Part shown: positions 16,421 to 23,326 of the stretch, one piece after another
Numbering within the stretch: the first letter of the stretch is position 1
How the letters are laid out: each line of letters starts with the position of its first letter
Assembly: GCA_013214665.1 (NCBI GenBank)
Contig: JABSSA010000023.1
Span: 1-32,597, forward strand
DNA length: 32,597 nucleotides
Direction of reading: 5' to 3'
Origin: Paracoccaceae bacterium
Lineage (GTDB): Bacteria; Pseudomonadota; Alphaproteobacteria; Rhodobacterales; Rhodobacteraceae
Position numbers and translations under genes: made by a program
The notes under the pieces: generated by a model
What the model was told of the DNA's origin: nothing
The model's database searches: none
The model's input: the letters and a program-made list of their open reading frames with translations, nothing else

Positions 16421-16810
16421 TTACTTGCTGCTCAGCTTTGCAATGCCCAAGGGCACCGAGAACTTAGAACACCAAATGTGAAACTCATTGAAGTTGGCCG
16501 GGTTGATGTTGGCCGGAATTGCGTATTCCTGTTTGCCGGTCTTGGATTTCAGCTTGGCAAACACGGCCCCCGACACGTCCCCGTCATTGCCAAAAGCAAC
16601 CCGTGGGTCTGGCGCGCCATCCAACGTGAACGCCTCGTCCAGAATGGCAACATAACCGTCACCACGCTTTTCGATGATCACGTTGCCTGTTGTGATGTGG
16701 TCGCTTGCGCCGACAAATGCGCCTTTGATCTTGCCGCCTGCATCTGCTGCAAGGGTGGATAGTGACAGCGCCAGCGCTGTTGCGAAGGCCAGAAGAGTGG
16801 TTTTGAACAT
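16421..16810 (-). CDS. Exported DM13-domain protein
   Basis: A 129-residue exported protein with a signal peptide ending near residue 24 ('LSTLAADA') and a single DM13 domain: 'GAFVGASDHITTGNVIIEK' at the start, 'DGAPDPRVAFG' in the middle, and the conserved Cys motif 'EFHIWCSKFSVPLG' near the C-terminus. DM13 domains are proposed to take part in redox or electron-transfer processes in the periplasm. GGAG lies about 9 bases before the ATG. It is divergent from the TetR gene at 16995, with a palindrome between them, so TetR control is likely (inference). Confidence 0.85.
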   Translation of the reverse strand: MFKTTLLAFATALALSLSTLAADAGGKIKGAFVGASDHITTGNVIIEKRGDGYVAILDEAFTLDGAPDPRVAFGNDGDVSGAVFAKLKSKTGKQEYAIPANINPANFNEFHIWCSKFSVPLGIAKLSSK

Positions 16811-16888
16811 GAGAATTCTCCGGAACTGAAGTGTCGAAAACAGCCTGTCGCCAGCCTTTAAAGAAGCGCTGGGCAGGGCTGGACATAT

Positions 16889-16903
16889 CCAAAACAGTTT
16901 TGG
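16889..16903. promoter_or_regulatory. Candidate TetR operator
   Basis: CCAAAACAGTTTTGG is a perfect 7+1+7 inverted repeat placed about midway between the divergent DM13 and tetR starts, where an autoregulated TetR-family repressor would bind. The link to this TetR is inferred from position. Confidence 0.55.
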
Positions 16904-16994
16904 TACGTCGGTTCAACAATAAGCAGGTCACACTTGCGTGATTCATCCGGGATCGGCCAAGATCACCGCAACAGAACGACGACCAAGGCCCCAC

Positions 16995-17558
16995 ATGGCA
17001 CGCCCACGCAAACACGACACAACCGATATTCTCGACGCCGCGATGCAGGTGTTTTGGGAATTAGGCTATGACCGCACGACAACAAGCGATCTGGAGCGGG
17101 CCACCGGCGTGCGGCGCGGCAGCCTTTACAACACCTATGCCGACAAGCGCGGCCTCTATCTGGCCGTGCTAGAGCATTACGGCGCCAAGGAAATGACGGC
17201 CGCCGCTGACCTTTTTCTGTATGCAACACACGCCTCAGATGCAGCGCGCAGCTTGTTTGACGGCGCAGCGGCGGCTGCGGATCAATCCCCGTTGCGCGGA
17301 TGTCTGATGTGCGATGCGGCAATTGATCAGGCGACAAAAGACCCCGAAATCGCCGAGCGCGTGCAAGCGTGGATCGCAACCCTGCGCGATGCCATCATTC
17401 AGCGGGTTGAACAGGATGGCAGGCCAGACCAGGCCGAGCACATGGCCAACGCAGCTGTTGCGTCTTACTACGGGCTCAAGGTCTTGATCAAAGCCGGAGC
17501 GCCGCGCGCTCAATTGCAATCCATCGCGGATCAGGCGGTTGAGGCGCTCGCCAACTAA
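16995..17558 (+). CDS. TetR/AcrR-family transcriptional regulator
   Basis: A 187-residue regulator. The N-terminal helix-turn-helix is classic: 'ILDAAMQVFWELGYDRTTTSDLERATGVRRGSLYNTYADK' covers about residues 12-51 with the recognition helix in 'GVRRGSLYNTYADK'. The C-terminal ligand domain contains a Cys pair ('RGCLMCDAAID', about residue 105). The start is placed at 16995 because AAGG lies upstream and the protein then begins 'MARPRKHD', a usual TetR opening; an in-frame ATG at 16938 is less likely. Ligand unknown. Expected to control itself and the divergent DM13 gene. Confidence 0.9.
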   Translation: MARPRKHDTTDILDAAMQVFWELGYDRTTTSDLERATGVRRGSLYNTYADKRGLYLAVLEHYGAKEMTAAADLFLYATHASDAARSLFDGAAAAADQSPLRGCLMCDAAIDQATKDPEIAERVQAWIATLRDAIIQRVEQDGRPDQAEHMANAAVASYYGLKVLIKAGAPRAQLQSIADQAVEALAN

Positions 17559-17584
17559 AAACCCCGCCAACATTTGGCGGGGTT
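17557..17584 (-). terminator. Terminator between convergent tetR and yceI-type genes
   Basis: The stem AACCCCGCCAA/TTGGCGGGGTT with a CAT loop is followed on the minus strand by five T, so it mainly ends the YceI transcript. It begins at the tetR stop and may work weakly in the + direction too. Confidence 0.8.
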
Positions 17585-17628
17585 CGAAAACTCTAGGCGC
17601 CACATTGGGCGCAAGACAAGCCTAAACC

Positions 17629-18210
17629 TTAGTCCAGCTTGACCGCTTCCAGCGACAGCTCAACCTTCAGCTCATCGCTGACGGCTGGGGCAAATGCGCC
17701 GACACCAAAGTCAGAGCGTTTCACGGTTGTGGTGGCTGAGAAACCAGCGGCGGGTTTGCCCTGGTTGGCGCCAAATGGATAAGGCTGCACCTGGTTCAGA
17801 ACCGCGTCCAGAACGACCACAGCTGTGTTGCCGTTCATCGACAGATCACCAGTGATCAGCGCGGTGTTGTCGCCTGTCACTTCGATGCCAGTGGAGGTGA
17901 AGGTGATCAGGTCAGCTTCGCTTGCGCCAAAAAAGTCGCCAGACATAAAGTGCTGGAACCGTGCTTCCCAGCCGGTCAGCATGGAGCGTACGGGCATGGA
18001 TACGCTCACAGATGAGTTTGCAGGGTTGTCCTGATCAAACATGATCTCGCCTTCGAAACCAGAGAACATGCCCCAGTTTGTGGAATAGCCCACGTGGTTA
18101 TAGCTGAACACGATTTGGGCGTGGCTGGCGTCTACGGTGAATTTCTCAGGCGCCGCAGATGCAAATGTAGCGGCGGTTGTCAGTGCGGTAGCGAGGAGGA
18201 AGGATTTCAT
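17629..18210 (-). CDS. YceI-family periplasmic protein
   Basis: A 193-residue exported protein with a signal peptide cleaved after 'TFASA' (about residue 19). The mature part begins with the typical YceI opening 'FTVDASHAQIVFSYNHVGYS', followed by 'FSGFEGEIMFDQDNP' and the late 'VKRSDFGVGAFAPAVSDELKVELSLEA' strands of the lipocalin-like barrel. YceI proteins bind polyprenyl chains or other long hydrophobic ligands in the periplasm; their role is mostly unsettled. GGAG lies before the ATG. It is followed by its own terminator. Confidence 0.92.
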   Translation of the reverse strand: MKSFLLATALTTAATFASAAPEKFTVDASHAQIVFSYNHVGYSTNWGMFSGFEGEIMFDQDNPANSSVSVSMPVRSMLTGWEARFQHFMSGDFFGASEADLITFTSTGIEVTGDNTALITGDLSMNGNTAVVVLDAVLNQVQPYPFGANQGKPAAGFSATTTVKRSDFGVGAFAPAVSDELKVELSLEAVKLD

Positions 18211-18261
18211 AATAGGTCTCCGAAGTGTTGGATCGACGACCTAAACTTGTAACGGAACGGG

Positions 18262-18318
18262 GGAAAAGCAACTGCGAATGCTCACACAGACTCTGCGCGC
18301 AGTTGAACATTCCGTGAG
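18262..18318 (-). terminator. Inverted-repeat element after the small membrane protein gene
   Basis: CAACTGCG (18269-18276) pairs with CGCAGTTG (18298-18305). On the minus strand the stem is followed by CTTTT, so it may terminate the 18330-18815 gene. A second interleaved pair (CTCAC 18281-18285, GTGAG 18314-18318) makes an alternative fold possible. Confidence 0.4.
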
Positions 18319-18329
18319 ATATGGCCGCT

Positions 18330-18815
18330 TCAAGCGCGGTTGAGCAGCTTTGCCAGCAATTGGTCGCGCACATCGCCAACAGGGACAGGCATATCCACCA
18401 ACAGCGCGCCGTCCGGGTCGCACAAGCGTATCGTTTCGCCGTGGTCTTCGACCGGACCCAATTCGGAAAAGGCATAACAGACGACCATGCGGGCATCACG
18501 CCCGGCACGTCGGATCACCCGCACCTCTTCGCGTGTCAAATCCAGCTCGATCTCGGGCACGGTTGACGTACGACCTTCTTGTAAAAAGGCAATGCCCGCA
18601 AAACCAAGCGCCAGCGACACCAAAAGCTTCATCAAAGCCAGATCGGGTTCCCAACTTGTGCCAGGAAACAGCCAAAGGCCCACAGAGGCAAAAATGAGCG
18701 CCGCACCACTGATGCGCTGTGCATTTCGGATCAACAAGACACCTCCGTCCACTTCCCGTGTAATATGGGGCGATAGCCCAAGCGCGATGGGCGCTGGTTC
18801 AGTGACTGCCGACAT
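18330..18815 (-). CDS. Small inner-membrane protein of unknown function
   Basis: A 161-residue protein with two adjacent hydrophobic helices (about residues 34-52, 'ISGAALIFASVGLWLF', and 62-80, 'LMKLLVSLALGFAGIAFL') and a soluble C-terminal half rich in charged beta-like strands ('EIELDLTREEVRVIRRAGRDARMVVCY'). No enzymatic motif is seen. The soluble half could be a small PH-like barrel, but this is a guess. It is a single gene, divergent from the ribosomal operon; similar small proteins are common in this bacterial group as hypothetical proteins. Confidence 0.7.
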   Translation of the reverse strand: MSAVTEPAPIALGLSPHITREVDGGVLLIRNAQRISGAALIFASVGLWLFPGTSWEPDLALMKLLVSLALGFAGIAFLQEGRTSTVPEIELDLTREEVRVIRRAGRDARMVVCYAFSELGPVEDHGETIRLCDPDGALLVDMPVPVGDVRDQLLAKLLNRA

Positions 18816-18928
18816 GGTTTTCTCGTTTGCCTGTGGTTATGAGATCAGCCTGACGCGCAAGTGCGGCAACCATTAGGCACACCACAGGCAGGTCTGCGGC
18901 GTTTTTGCGCGTTTTCCACAGGCCCCCC

Positions 18929-18956
18929 TTGCGCGGGCAGCTCATCGGTGTATACG
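18929..18956 (+). promoter_or_regulatory. Candidate promoter of the rpsF operon
   Basis: TTGCGC (18929-18934) and TATACG (18951-18956) are 16 bases apart and about 100 bases before rpsF. This would give a leader of about 95 bases containing the hairpin at 19003-19024. Confidence 0.42.
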
Positions 18957-19002
18957 GGCGCGTCCCTGTACCAAACGTTTCCGCGCAGTCTCTCGTGTCG
19001 TG

Positions 19003-19024
19003 GCCGCAGGGTAACTGGCCCGGC
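19003..19024 (+). promoter_or_regulatory. Candidate S6:S18-type leader hairpin
   Basis: GCCG-CAG / CTG-CGGC pair around a GGTAA loop, leaving GCC bulged on the 3' side (a CCG register is also possible). It lies 34 bases before rpsF. A bulged hairpin in this place recalls the autoregulatory S6:S18 leader known upstream of many rpsF genes; the match to that motif is from memory and unproven. Confidence 0.35.
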
Positions 19025-19057
19025 TTTGAAATGCGCCTCGATAGAAGTGGAGATACC

Positions 19058-19414
19058 ATGCCATTGTATGAGCATGTGGTCATCGCCCGCCAGGACCTGT
19101 CAAACCAGCAGGCCGAAGGGTTGAACGAGCACTTTCAAGCAGTGCTGACAGACAACGGCGGTTCCGTCGTTGATACCGAATACTGGGGCGTCAAAACGCT
19201 CGCGTATAAAATCAACAAGAACCGCAAAGGCCATTTCAGCTTCCTGCGCACCGATGCCCCTGCACCGGCCGTTCAGGAAATGGAACGCCTGATGCGCCTG
19301 CATGACGACGTCATGCGCGTGCTGACCATCAAGGTCGATGCGCACGCCGAAGGCCCATCCATCCAGATGCAAAAGCGTGACGAACGTGGCGATCGCCGCG
19401 AACGCCGCTCATAA
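19058..19414 (+). CDS. rpsF: 30S ribosomal protein S6
   Basis: S6 binds S18 and 16S rRNA in the platform of the small subunit. The 118 residues start 'MPLYEHVVIARQDLS' and contain 'WGVKTLAYKINKNRKGHF', the hallmark central strand, with a basic/acidic mixed tail. The start at 19058 has GGAG seven to ten bases upstream; the frame is open to 18905 but the extra part does not belong to S6. It is first of the rpsF-rpsR-rplI operon, with gaps of 16 and 13 bases. Confidence 0.97.
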   Translation: MPLYEHVVIARQDLSNQQAEGLNEHFQAVLTDNGGSVVDTEYWGVKTLAYKINKNRKGHFSFLRTDAPAPAVQEMERLMRLHDDVMRVLTIKVDAHAEGPSIQMQKRDERGDRRERRS

Positions 19415-19430
19415 GGGGGAGATCTGACAC

Positions 19431-19658
19431 ATGGCATCCAAACCCTTTTTCCGCCGTCGCAAAGTGTGCCCATTCTCCGGTGAGAACGCACCAAAGATCG
19501 ACTACAAAGACACACGCCTCCTGCAGCGCTACATCTCTGAGCGTGGCAAGATCGTGCCATCCCGCATCACCGCCGTTTCGGCCAAGAAGCAGCGTGAACT
19601 GGCCCGTGCTATCAAGCGCGCCCGCTTCCTCGCCCTGCTGCCTTACGCCGTGAAGTAA
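19431..19658 (+). CDS. rpsR: 30S ribosomal protein S18
   Basis: A 75-residue basic protein with the S18 signature '[19 protein letters not shown]' and the closing '[16 protein letters not shown]'. It forms a heterodimer with S6 on the 16S rRNA platform. A GGGGGAG site lies upstream in the rpsF-rpsR gap. Confidence 0.97.
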   Translation: MASKPFFRRRKVCPFSGENAPKIDYKDTRLLQRYISERGKIVPSRITAVSAKKQRELARAIKRARFLALLPYAVK

Positions 19659-19671
19659 GGAGACCTGATCC

Positions 19672-20301
19672 ATGCAAGTTATCCTTCTTGAACGTGTCGC
19701 AAAGCTCGGCCAGATGGGCGATGTTGTTGATGTGAAACCCGGCTACGCGCGCAACTATCTGTTGCTGCAAGGCAAGGCGTTGACCGCCTCCAAGGAAAAC
19801 ATCGCCAACTTTGAAACCCAGAAAGCACAGCTCGAAGCGCGCAACCTGGAAACCCGCAAAGAAGCCGAAGCTCTGGGCGAAAAGCTCGATGGTCAGCAGT
19901 TTGTTGTCATCCGCCAGGCCTCTGACGCAGGTAGCCTCTATGGCTCCGTCACCACCCGTGACGCAGCGGACGTGGCAACAGAAGCCGGCTTCTCGGTTGA
20001 TCGTAAGCAGGTGGTCATCATCTCGCCGATCAAAGAACTGGGCCTGCACGATGTTGACGTCGTTCTGCACCCCGAAGTGACCGTCAGCATCGCGCTGAAC
20101 GTGGCACGCTCCGAAGAAGAAGCAGAGCTTCAGGCCTCCGGGAAATCCATCCAGGAACTGGCCGCCGAAGAAGAAGCGCAAGCTGAATTTGAAATTCAGG
20201 AGCTCTTTGACGATATCGGCGCTGCACAGCTGGACGAGCTGGAAGACACAGCGGCGCCTGCAGAAGACGCACCGGCTGAAGGCGAAGAAACACCGACCTG
20301 A
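19672..20301 (+). CDS. rplI: 50S ribosomal protein L9 with long acidic C-terminal tail
   Basis: L9 binds 23S rRNA at the base of the L1 stalk and helps reading-frame maintenance. The N-terminal domain '[17 protein letters not shown]' and '[16 protein letters not shown]' is standard, followed by the long connecting helix and the C-terminal domain ending near residue 150. Usual length is about 149; this protein has 209 residues, with an added tail very rich in Glu, Asp and Ala. Such tails are seen in other Rhodobacteraceae L9 proteins as I recall. GGAG precedes the ATG. A strong terminator follows. Confidence 0.96.
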   Translation: MQVILLERVAKLGQMGDVVDVKPGYARNYLLLQGKALTASKENIANFETQKAQLEARNLETRKEAEALGEKLDGQQFVVIRQASDAGSLYGSVTTRDAADVATEAGFSVDRKQVVIISPIKELGLHDVDVVLHPEVTVSIALNVARSEEEAELQASGKSIQELAAEEEAQAEFEIQELFDDIGAAQLDELEDTAAPAEDAPAEGEETPT

Positions 20302-20327
20302 TCGGATCTACCTTCGAAAGAACACAG

Positions 20328-20356
20328 AAACCGCGCCTGAAACGGCGCGGTTTTTT
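20328..20356 (+). terminator. Rho-independent terminator of the rpsF-rpsR-rplI operon
   Basis: The stem AAACCGCGCC/GGCGCGGTTT is followed by a run of six T (20351-20356). It reaches into the stop codon of the convergent DinB gene. Confidence 0.92.
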
Positions 20357-20868
20357 CATGTCTGCAGGTCTTCAGGCATGGCCGACAAATCTGTTGCCTG
20401 CGGTGCCGCCCCCGCCGCCGTGAGCATCGCGTGGATTTGACCCCTATGATGGGTTTGGTGATTGAACATCTGCACTGCACAACGCGCGACGGGCATGGTG
20501 ATTTTCTCCGATCCATCAGGCGGATACCACCCAACCTCTTGCGCCAAGCCAGCATCCGTCACTGAGGCAGCCCATCCTGCTATGTCCGCATCACGTGCTG
20601 CGCGCAGTCCTTTTAAATCCTCCCAATCATCGGGCTCTGACAGGGAATGGGCAATCGTGCGATGCGGAGCCTCATTGCCCCGCAACCGTTCCAACATCAA
20701 CGCATCAGCCCAATACATATGGTTGAACGTGGCCGCGATGGATTTGAAAAAAGCACCACGGTCCATCCATCGCTCTTTCGGTGTCAAACCATCCGCAGCG
20801 GCGATCAGAGAATGATTTTGCCAGTGGTTATACCGTGCGAAAACACGGCAATACGCAATTGAAATCAC
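20356..20868 (-). CDS. DinB-family protein
   Basis: A four-helix-bundle protein of the DinB/YfiT superfamily, about 170 residues. The metal-site histidines are visible in 'ATFNHMYWAD' and in 'FNHQTHHRGQIHAML' near the C-terminus. The family includes thiol-dependent S-transferases and many proteins of unknown role. The frame is open to an ATG at 20925, but a GTG at 20868 has GGAG eight bases upstream and gives the usual short N-terminus ('ISIAYCRVFARYNHWQN'), so that start is preferred. It converges on the ribosomal operon and shares its terminator region. Confidence 0.85.
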   Translation of the reverse strand: MISIAYCRVFARYNHWQNHSLIAAADGLTPKERWMDRGAFFKSIAATFNHMYWADALMLERLRGNEAPHRTIAHSLSEPDDWEDLKGLRAARDADIAGWAASVTDAGLAQEVGWYPPDGSEKITMPVARCAVQMFNHQTHHRGQIHAMLTAAGAAPQATDLSAMPEDLQT

Positions 20869-21116
20869 GTGAAAATCTCCAGATTGTTTGAGAAAATCGC
20901 GGGCCTGACCAACGGTTGGGATCATAGCCGTTGCGCGCGCCTGTGGTGGCGCGATCAGAGGCTCCGCACGTTAATCATACACACGACAACGTCTTACCGC
21001 GATCCCAAAACGCGCGGCATTGTGAACACCGCCCCCTTTGAGCAGGCAATCACACAGATGATTTCCCGGCCAAAGCCTCTATCTTGCACAGAGTGACAAC
21101 CTCGAAAGGCCCGCCC

Positions 21117-22307
21117 ATGCTCCGCGCCCTCGCCCTCTCTGCCATCCTGATCCCCGGTGCGCTTACCGCCCAGACACTGACCTATGGGCGCGCGAACGTT
21201 CCAGAATTTGCACCGGCCTTTACCAACCAGACCCGCGCGGGCCTTGTCCAAAGCGACATCGACCTGCGCACTGAGACTGTCGCCCAAGGGCTTACCCGGC
21301 CTTGGGGCATCGACAGGCTGCCTGATGGCTCTTACCTCGTCACGGAGCGCCCCGGCCGCCTGCGCCTGATCACGCCTGCGGGCGACGTCTCGGCCCCGAT
21401 CTCAGGTGTGCCAACCCTTCTGGCCGAACGCCAAGGTGGCCTACTGGACGTGGAACTTTCGCCGGATTTCGCAACAGATCGGACCGTCTTTCTGAGCTAT
21501 TCAAAACCGCTGGGCGGTGGGCAAAGCACACTCGCCGTTGCGCGTGCGACGCTGTCCGACGACGGCGCAACGCTGCGCGAAACCACCGACATCTTTGTTG
21601 GCGGCCCAGGCTCGCGCAACCCGATGCATTACGGCTCCCGCGTTGTGGCCGCCCCTGACGGCATCCTCTACATCACAACGGGCGAACATTTCTCGCGCAC
21701 CGAACGCCGCTATGCGCAGGACATCGATAAAACGCACGGCAAAGTGCTCCGCATCCAAACCGATGGCACCGCCCCCGCCGACAACCCCTTTGCGAACAAC
21801 AGCGCCGCCCGGCCCGAAGTCTTCAGCTACGGTCACCGCAACGTTCAAGGTGCCGCGCTGCGCCCCGGCACGTCACAACTCTGGACGATCGAACACGGGC
21901 CCAAAGGCGGTGACGAGCTTAACCGGATCGAGGCTGGCGCAAACTACGGCTGGCCCGTCGCCAGCTATGGCGAAAACTATAACGGCAGTTCGGTTGGCAA
22001 AGGCATTTCAGACCACGCAGGTAACGGCTTTGCTGAACCACGCTACTACTGGGACCCCGTGATCGCTCCCAGCGGTATGACCTTTTATGACGGCGCTCTC
22101 TTTCCCGAATGGCAAGGTGACGTTTTGATCGCAGCATTGGCCGGGCGCGGCATCGTGCGTGTCAAACTGGATGGCGATCGCGTGATCGAAGAAGAACGCT
22201 TGCTGACCGATCTTGGCCGGGTGCGCGATGTGATGGTCGACACAGATGGCAGCCTGATTGCACTCACCGATGCGGATGGAACGCTCGTGCGGATCACACG
22301 GCGCTAG
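21117..22307 (+). CDS. PQQ-dependent aldose sugar dehydrogenase (soluble, periplasmic)
   Basis: A 396-residue beta-propeller of the GSDH/Asd (YliI) family, which oxidise aldoses with PQQ and calcium in the periplasm. A signal peptide ('LALSAILIPGALTAQ') starts the protein. Seen: 'LTRPWGIDRLPDGSYLVTER' (family opening), 'RQGGLLDVELSPDF', 'YGHRNVQG', 'EHGPKGGDELNRIEAGANYG' and the late 'GDVLIAALAGRGIVRV'. The start at 21117 has GAAAGG upstream and sits directly before the signal sequence; an earlier ATG at 21084 would spoil it. The following lipoprotein gene is 35 bases away and probably co-transcribed. Confidence 0.9.
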   Translation: MLRALALSAILIPGALTAQTLTYGRANVPEFAPAFTNQTRAGLVQSDIDLRTETVAQGLTRPWGIDRLPDGSYLVTERPGRLRLITPAGDVSAPISGVPTLLAERQGGLLDVELSPDFATDRTVFLSYSKPLGGGQSTLAVARATLSDDGATLRETTDIFVGGPGSRNPMHYGSRVVAAPDGILYITTGEHFSRTERRYAQDIDKTHGKVLRIQTDGTAPADNPFANNSAARPEVFSYGHRNVQGAALRPGTSQLWTIEHGPKGGDELNRIEAGANYGWPVASYGENYNGSSVGKGISDHAGNGFAEPRYYWDPVIAPSGMTFYDGALFPEWQGDVLIAALAGRGIVRVKLDGDRVIEEERLLTDLGRVRDVMVDTDGSLIALTDADGTLVRITRR

Positions 22308-22342
22308 CCACCGCGAGGCAAGCAAGGCATGGTGGCGGGATC

Positions 22343-22894
22343 ATGTACAGACTTCTCGCCGTCTTCACCCTGCTCACCGCGTGCGCCCAAGACCCGGCGG
22401 ACATCGTCGTGCCCGCCCGCCCTCAGGCGCTGACGCAGGCTGAAATCCAATTTGCCCAAAGCACGCTGAATGCTCTGCAATCCCCGTCCTTCGCACAAAA
22501 CCGCGAATTCTGTGGCCTGATCGGTGTGGATGACAACGGCCAATTTGCCGCGACACCGCCTGTGCGCGGCGCCAAGGCCTCATGCCTGCCACCCCTGCCC
22601 GCCCGCGTCGGCCACCTCACGGTGCTGGCCAGCTACCATACACATGGAGCATTCACGCCCGAATTTGAAACCGAAGTCCCCTCGTACGATGACTTGCGCA
22701 CGGATATCGAAGACGGGATCGATGGCTATGTCAGCACGCCAGGTGGGCGGTTCTGGTTTGTCGATGCCCGCGCCCGCGAAGTGCGGCTGATCTGCGGCCC
22801 CGGCTGCATGTTGGCCGACAGCCGCTTCGTCCCTGACCCCGACTTTCCCGTGGACACCCATTACACCTTGCAGGAATTGGCAAACGATTTCTAA
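22343..22894 (+). CDS. DUF4329/JAB-like lipoprotein
   Basis: A 183-residue protein with a lipoprotein signal ('VFTLLTAC', lipid Cys at residue 14). The mature part has an arrangement like the JAB/MPN metalloprotease core: E55 ('NREFCGLIG'), H99-T-H101 ('SYHTHGAF') and S114-x-x-D117 ('VPSYDDL'), fitting DUF4329. Proteins with this domain are often linked to polymorphic toxins or envelope proteins, but a free lipoprotein form is also found; its function is not known. It would be anchored in a membrane facing the periplasm. Confidence 0.78.
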   Translation: MYRLLAVFTLLTACAQDPADIVVPARPQALTQAEIQFAQSTLNALQSPSFAQNREFCGLIGVDDNGQFAATPPVRGAKASCLPPLPARVGHLTVLASYHTHGAFTPEFETEVPSYDDLRTDIEDGIDGYVSTPGGRFWFVDARAREVRLICGPGCMLADSRFVPDPDFPVDTHYTLQELANDF

Positions 22895-23326
22895 ACGCGG
22901 CGCGCGGTGGCGCAGTGAACCGTTAACCTCGCCCGGATAAACCCTCTCCCGCTAGCGCCTGGTCCGGGCCAAAAACCTCAGGACCGGGGACACTCGGATT
23001 TTCCTTGGCGACGCGGGGCTCTTGCTCCCGTCCTTCGAAAACCCATGGATCAGGACGGGGACACCCGCGCCACTTGTCGGAAGATCGTTGTCCATCGGGG
23101 CGGCGCCGCTTCATCACCACGAAAACCCTGCCCCGCGCATGTCGAAAGAGATGCCGCGGGCGCAGGGCGTTGTGCGCGTTTTCAGACGCTTTGCGAAGGG
23201 CCAGTGTTGTTTTTGAGTATTTGAAATCCAGAAGAAGACAGGGCACGCGCCCCATCTTCTTTTGGATAAAAATACTCACATCACGACATCCCCCCAAAGC
23301 CCATCACAGGCCTTGGAGGAAAATGG
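22895..23326. other. Spacer without a convincing gene
   Basis: These 432 bases separate the lipoprotein gene from the TRAP operon end. Both strands carry open frames (for example 23005-23445 + and 22923-23297 -), but they are Arg/Pro rich, lack ribosome-binding sites and look like no family I know. The only clear structure is the palindrome at 23215-23277. The GC-rich part 22980-23200 resembles the repeated intergenic sequence often met in this group. Confidence 0.5.
23215..23277. repeat. Long imperfect palindrome
   Basis: GAGTATTT (from 23215) pairs with AAATACTC (to 23277); inside, ATCC/GGAT, AGAAGAAGA/TCTTCTTTT and GGGC/GCCC continue the helix around an ACGC loop. It lies 50 bases after the TRAP large-permease stop and may stop or stabilise that transcript. 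It has the look of a dispersed repeat. Confidence 0.6.

Noticed and set aside
20869-20925. Upstream ATG start for the DinB protein
   Set aside because: The GTG at 20868 has a well-spaced GGAG and gives the usual family N-terminus.
22923-23297. Open frame on the - strand in the spacer (124 codons)
   Set aside because: Arg/Pro-rich composition, no ribosome-binding site, includes the palindrome. It is not convincing as a gene.
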